DNA of 36,817 nt, taken from positions 1 to 36,817 of the forward strand of contig JAFUPC010000038.1 of NCBI GenBank assembly GCA_017481495.1, given 5' to 3'. The DNA is from Clostridia bacterium (lineage in GTDB: Bacteria; Bacillota; Clostridia; Oscillospirales; CAG-272). Positions 33,579 to 36,817 of this stretch are shown one piece after another (position 1 is the stretch's first letter; each line of letters opens with the position of its first letter). The position numbers and the translations under genes are program-made. The notes beneath the pieces were generated by a model. The model searched no databases, was not told where the DNA came from, and saw nothing but the letters and a program-made list of their open reading frames with translations.

Positions 33579-34628
33579 TTAAGCAAGCATATCAAAAAAG
33601 CGGTCGTAGAGGTGCGCGGTGGAATGGGCGCCGCCAAGGGTATCCGGGGTGAACTGGAGCGTGAAGCACTTCTGTGCGGGATATTCCATGCCCTCGTTGG
33701 TACCGTCGTTTGCGTTGGCAAAGCATTCGATGCCGATGTGCGACAGGCTTTCCGCATCGACGACGTAGCCGTGATTCTGGCTTGTGATGTAGGTGCGGGT
33801 GCCGCCGATTTCGCGCACGGGCTGGTTGCCGCCGCGGTGACCGTAGAGCAGCTTCACAACGGAACCGCCCATCGCCAGTGCTGCCAGCTGATGGCCGAGT
33901 CCGACACCGAACACGGGAAGCGCGCCGATGAGCTTTTTCAGCTCGGCAACCTCTGCCGAGAGTTCGTTCGGGTCGCCGGGGCCGCAGGAGAGAACGACGG
34001 CATCGGGAGCGGAGGCGAGAATCGTTTCCGCCGATGTGTCGTGAGGAACGACCGTGACTTCGCATCCGCGCGCGCAGAGGGTCGTGATGAGGCTTTTCTT
34101 TGTACCGTAGTTGATGAGGGTGACACGGTGCTTCGTCTCGCCCTGCGCCCGGTAAACGGTCGTATCGGCCGCGGAGACCTTGGCGACGACGTTTTTGATT
34201 TCGTAGGCGTTGAGCGCATCGAGAGATGCGGGAATTTCATCGCAGATCATGGCGTTCATCGTGCCTTCTTCGCGCAGAATGCGGACAAGCTCGCGCGTAT
34301 CGACGTCGCAGATGGCGGGGATGCCGTTGTCGGAGAGGAACTTTTCCAGCGGGTACTGTGCGCGGAAGTTCGAGGGCGTGTCGCAGATGGAGCGCACGAC
34401 AAAGCCGTGCAGTGCGGGTTTCCCTTCAAAATCTTCTTCAATGACGCCGTAATTACCCGAGAGCGGGAAGGTTCCGACGAGAATCTGTCCGGCATAGGCG
34501 GGGTCGGTGAGGGTTTCCAGATACCCCACCATGCCGGTGGAGAACACAAGCTCGCCGATGCTGTCGGACACAGCACCCACGCGCGTGCCCTCAAACGCCA
34601 TACCGTTGCTTAATACCAAATATGCCAT
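33579..34628 (-). CDS. carA: Carbamoyl-phosphate synthase small chain, glutaminase triad lost
   Basis: A 349-residue CarA of normal length. The N-terminal CPSase domain is intact (GMVGYLETLTDPAYAGQI, LSGNYGV), and the class I amidotransferase domain keeps SCGPGDPNEL, GHRGGNQPV and TSQNHGYVVD. But the nucleophile motif reads FGVGLGHQL, so Cys is Gly243. The motif QFHPEA reads QFTPDT, so His is Thr327 and Glu is Asp329. With all three triad residues changed, glutamine hydrolysis should be impossible by the known mechanism. The protein may still support ammonia-dependent synthesis by CarB, as the glutaminase-like domain does in animal CPS I. HisH in the same window keeps its triad, so a general sequence-quality problem is unlikely. 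The start follows GGAGGAAA. Confidence 0.93.
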   Translation of the reverse strand: MAYLVLSNGMAFEGTRVGAVSDSIGELVFSTGMVGYLETLTDPAYAGQILVGTFPLSGNYGVIEEDFEGKPALHGFVVRSICDTPSNFRAQYPLEKFLSDNGIPAICDVDTRELVRILREEGTMNAMICDEIPASLDALNAYEIKNVVAKVSAADTTVYRAQGETKHRVTLINYGTKKSLITTLCARGCEVTVVPHDTSAETILASAPDAVVLSCGPGDPNELSAEVAELKKLIGALPVFGVGLGHQLAALAMGGSVVKLLYGHRGGNQPVREIGGTRTYITSQNHGYVVDAESLSHIGIECFANANDGTNEGMEYPAQKCFTLQFTPDTLGGAHSTAHLYDRFFDMLA

Positions 34629-34638
34629 ATGAAATTTC

Positions 34639-34657
34639 CTCCGGACGGAGCCCGGAG
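34639..34657 (-). promoter_or_regulatory. Hairpin over the carA ribosome site
   Basis: On the minus strand CTCCGG (34657-34652) pairs with CCGGAG (34644-34639); the second arm contains most of the GGAGG Shine-Dalgarno of carA. Folding would hide the ribosome site. No PyrR-type binding loop or attenuator was seen in the ~105-base leader. Confidence 0.45.
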
Positions 34658-34741
34658 TCTCCTTTCTTCACAACCGCCCCAAAACGGAAGCCCAACGCCG
34701 CCGACTGAAAACGGATAACTTTTAAAACCCTTATTATATAT

Positions 34742-34770
34742 ATTATAATACCAAATCGCGGTATTGTCAA
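34742..34770 (-). promoter_or_regulatory. Promoter of the car operon
   Basis: Consensus TTGACA (34770-34765), a 17-base spacer and TATAAT (34747-34742) on the minus strand, about 115 bases upstream of carA. Confidence 0.9.
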
Positions 34771-34847
34771 GCGGGAATTTGCGGGAAATGGAAATTTTTG
34801 CGAGGTTTTTGTATATCGGAGGGGAGTATGCAGGATTTTGGGTATAA

Positions 34848-34882
34848 TTTAACCGCCCGAGCGAGGGTGGCGGGCGGTTAAA
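34848..34882 (-). terminator. Hairpin after the GH20 gene
   Basis: A perfect 12-bp inverted repeat TTTAACCGCCCG/CGGGCGGTTAAA (34848-34859 and 34871-34882) with an 11-base loop, 11 bases past the stop. The A/T ends of the stem can act as the U-tract in either direction. It probably ends the GH20 transcript before the car promoter. Confidence 0.72.
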
Positions 34883-34893
34883 GGGGGGAGCAG

Positions 34894-36817
34894 TTATTTG
34901 ATTGTAACAGTAACACTTTCGGTTACATCATTTCCGGCGTTGACCGTATAGGTAATATCACCCGTCTCGGTACCGGCGTTAAAGTAAATCAGCCATACTT
35001 TCACAACGGAACCGTCGGAAAGCGTCTGAACTTTACCGGAACACACATTCAAGGTCTTATCGGCAACCGTCAGGGCGGAAACATCACCGGTTGTGACGAC
35101 TTTCAGACCGACCTGTTTGCCGGAGCGGACAGTTTTGGAAAGTGCTGTGATTGAAATGATTTGTGTTGCATCTGCGTTTACAGTGAGCGCAGTAAGTGCC
35201 GCTTCATATGCGGAGACAACATCATGAACTTCATCTCTTGTTTTACCTGTTACATCATAAGATTCAAGGGCTTCTTTGGCTTCTACATATTCCTTCCAAG
35301 AATCAGCCGTGTAACTTCCCTGTTCGTTGATGACGTTGGCTTTCCAGTATTCCAGTCTTGCAATTTCATATTCAAGCGTTGTGCTGGCGGTCGTACCGGG
35401 ATTTGTTCCGGTGTTGTTATCGTCAGTATCGCCGCTGTCGGTTTTGGCTTCCGTCAAATTGCTTTTTGCGGTATTAAGTGCTTCAATTGCCGCAGTAATT
35501 TCTTCTGCAGTTGCACCATTTTCTGCATTAACCTTTTCAGCTGCTGCATATGCTGCTTCATATTTCGCATAACTGTCTGATGTATACTTTCCATCATCAT
35601 TGGAAATTTTGTTTGCAAGTGCAGTATTCAGTGCAGAATGGTCTGCGCGATATTCATCTGCTTCGGTAACCGAGGTAGCCGCAGGTAACGAAGCTGCCGC
35701 AGAGCAGGAAGTATAACCCGGGAAATATCCGTAAGTTTCTCTTACCGCTTTGAAGTTGCTGTAAGTAACAGAATCATCGACATCCCAGTTCCACATCTTC
35801 ATGGTGTTCGACCACATACGGTCAAGCAGATAATATGTATTACTGCTTGTGCCTGTGTTATCTTCAGCACCATTCCAGATTTCAGATTCGGTACTCACGG
35901 ATGCGTAGTCATTCCAGATGAGGAAGTATGCACCGCCAATGCTGGATACAGTATCTGTGGTAGAATTTTTACCTTTTTCACCCATGTCATTGGGTGTCCA
36001 TGTGGAATAAATTTTTTCTTCGGTACTGTAATTGAAACTCCAGTTGAGGTTGTCAGGGTTTCGGGCATCCATGTATTTGTAGGTACTCGAAACACTCGAA
36101 GAATTTGCGACACGCAAAACATAATAACAGTTTGACTGAATACAGTTATATAAAGTGAAACCTTCTTTTTCAAGTACACTTGCTTTTACAGTAGCAGTAC
36201 CGGAAGAACTTCCGGAATTTTGATCATATGGCGAATCCCAGTACATAATTTCAATATCGGTATTGAAACTATGTTGATTGCTCGTACTGCTGATTCCACT
36301 TGTATAATTATATGATGTCGAGCCAAGGTAATCATTGAACATACGCATGGTATATCCTTTACCTTTCAGCAACGCATTCAAATCATTGATATAATCTACA
36401 AAATCAGAATACGACCATATTCTGCTTGAAGGATTCGGAACTTCGTCTGCACCAATGGAGAAATCGGTACTTCCCGCATATTCCTTAAAGAAATCAGCAA
36501 GGTCTTCGTAAATCGCGAACAGGAATGCACGTCCCATACTGCCGTCTTTGATATTTGCCGCAGCATAATAATAGGTAGGTGCAGATGCTCCCGTCGTATT
36601 CGTATAGTTGATACAACCGCTATTGCTGCTTGCCTTGTAAGTCGTATCATTATAAGTAAAACTGTAAGAAGAATTCGACTTATAGTTTTGCTCAAATTTC
36701 CACGTCAGATAGTCAAGATGTGCCGGGCTGTCAAACGACGGAATAATGTCAATATGATATTCTTTTGCAACATTACAAATATCAATAAGTTCCGATGTTT
36801 TCAGATACTTCCCTGCA
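34894..36817 (-). CDS. Secreted GH20 beta-N-acetylhexosaminidase-like protein with FIVAR modules (5' end missing)
   Basis: The frame is open to the window edge, so 640 residues are seen and the start lies outside. At fragment residues 22-33, IDIIPSFDSPAH matches the GH20 substrate-loop motif (usual PEIDxPGH), and FSIGADEV near 119-126 holds the catalytic Asp124-Glu125 pair of GH20, which removes terminal N-acetylhexosamines by substrate-assisted catalysis. The barrel ends near 380. Two FIVAR-type helical repeats follow (about 390-460 and 480-545), separated by a Gly/Thr/Asp linker, then a beta-rich C-terminal domain. This is the usual build of surface or secreted enzymes acting on mucin or host glycans. 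The gene is visibly AT-richer than the rest of the window, and rich in Ser, Thr, Asn and Tyr. Confidence 0.85.
   Translation of the reverse strand, partial: AGKYLKTSELIDICNVAKEYHIDIIPSFDSPAHLDYLTWKFEQNYKSNSSYSFTYNDTTYKASSNSGCINYTNTTGASAPTYYYAAANIKDGSMGRAFLFAIYEDLADFFKEYAGSTDFSIGADEVPNPSSRIWSYSDFVDYINDLNALLKGKGYTMRMFNDYLGSTSYNYTSGISSTSNQHSFNTDIEIMYWDSPYDQNSGSSSGTATVKASVLEKEGFTLYNCIQSNCYYVLRVANSSSVSSTYKYMDARNPDNLNWSFNYSTEEKIYSTWTPNDMGEKGKNSTTDTVSSIGGAYFLIWNDYASVSTESEIWNGAEDNTGTSSNTYYLLDRMWSNTMKMWNWDVDDSVTYSNFKAVRETYGYFPGYTSCSAAASLPAATSVTEADEYRADHSALNTALANKISNDDGKYTSDSYAKYEAAYAAAEKVNAENGATAEEITAAIEALNTAKSNLTEAKTDSGDTDDNNTGTNPGTTASTTLEYEIARLEYWKANVINEQGSYTADSWKEYVEAKEALESYDVTGKTRDEVHDVVSAYEAALTALTVNADATQIISITALSKTVRSGKQVGLKVVTTGDVSALTVADKTLNVCSGKVQTLSDGSVVKVWLIYFNAGTETGDITYTVNAGNDVTESVTVTIK

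Noticed and set aside
30501..34613. Plus-strand open frame of 1370 codons opposite carA and carB-dapF
   Set aside because: Antisense shadow of conserved genes; the composition is unlike a real protein and there is no ribosome site.
33579..34628. Sequencing error as the explanation for the changed CarA triad
   Set aside because: Three separate sites about 250 bases apart carry in-frame substitutions needing several base changes, and the frame is intact throughout.

Overview
The window looks like chromosomal DNA of an anaerobic, low-branching Gram-positive gut or rumen Clostridia (Oscillospirales/Ruminococcaceae-like). The basis is T-box leaders, TTGACA/TATAAT promoters with extended -10s, AGGAGG ribosome sites, a ferredoxin-dependent 2-oxoacid oxidoreductase, and a secreted GH20 enzyme with FIVAR modules. 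G+C is high by eye except in the GH20 gene at the right edge, which is clearly AT-richer. No tRNA, rRNA, insertion sequence, phage gene or CRISPR array was seen.

Layout. At the left edge the plus strand carries the 3' part of a TRAP-type fused permease and a calcineurin-like phosphoesterase. Everything else is on the minus strand. From low to high coordinate these are: an orphan solute-binding lipoprotein (2.3-3.8 kb); a 2-oxoacid:ferredoxin oxidoreductase operon (gamma, beta, alpha, ferredoxin) with a P-loop ATPase and the branched-chain aminotransferase IlvE (3.9-8.4 kb); an XpaC/TelA pair (8.4-10.4 kb); two paralogous HTH-cupin-acyl-CoA synthetase fusions, each behind its own promoter and T-box riboswitch (10.4-15.9 kb); a TIM-barrel/AMP-ligase fusion with a LeuA-like protein that has lost its metal ligands (15.9-19.8 kb); a complete histidine operon hisZGDCBHAF-hisIE-hisJ ending in a nucleotidyltransferase (19.9-29.4 kb); a carA and carB-dapF operon (29.5-34.8 kb); and the GH20 beta-hexosaminidase fragment (34.9 kb to the edge).

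How it may work together. The segment from 3.9 to 19.8 kb reads as one amino-acid-starvation-responsive module. T-box leaders turn on when a tRNA is uncharged, so the acyl-CoA synthetases they control are more likely biosynthetic than catabolic. Acyl-CoA synthetase, VOR-type oxidoreductase run in the carboxylating direction, and IlvE together would turn short branched-chain (or aryl) acids into amino acids. This is reductive carboxylation, known biochemically in rumen anaerobes. The T-box control, the fusion of the synthetase to an HTH-cupin regulator, and the adjacent catalytically degenerate LeuA-like protein with an intact leucine-type regulatory domain are the parts that look new. I could not read the T-box specifier codons with confidence, so the identity of the amino acid is open.

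A second unusual locus is the car operon. CarA has lost all three glutaminase triad residues (Cys to Gly243, His to Thr327, Glu to Asp329), which suggests an ammonia-dependent carbamoyl-phosphate synthetase. CarB is fused in frame to diaminopimelate epimerase, and the first catalytic Cys position of that epimerase is Ala.
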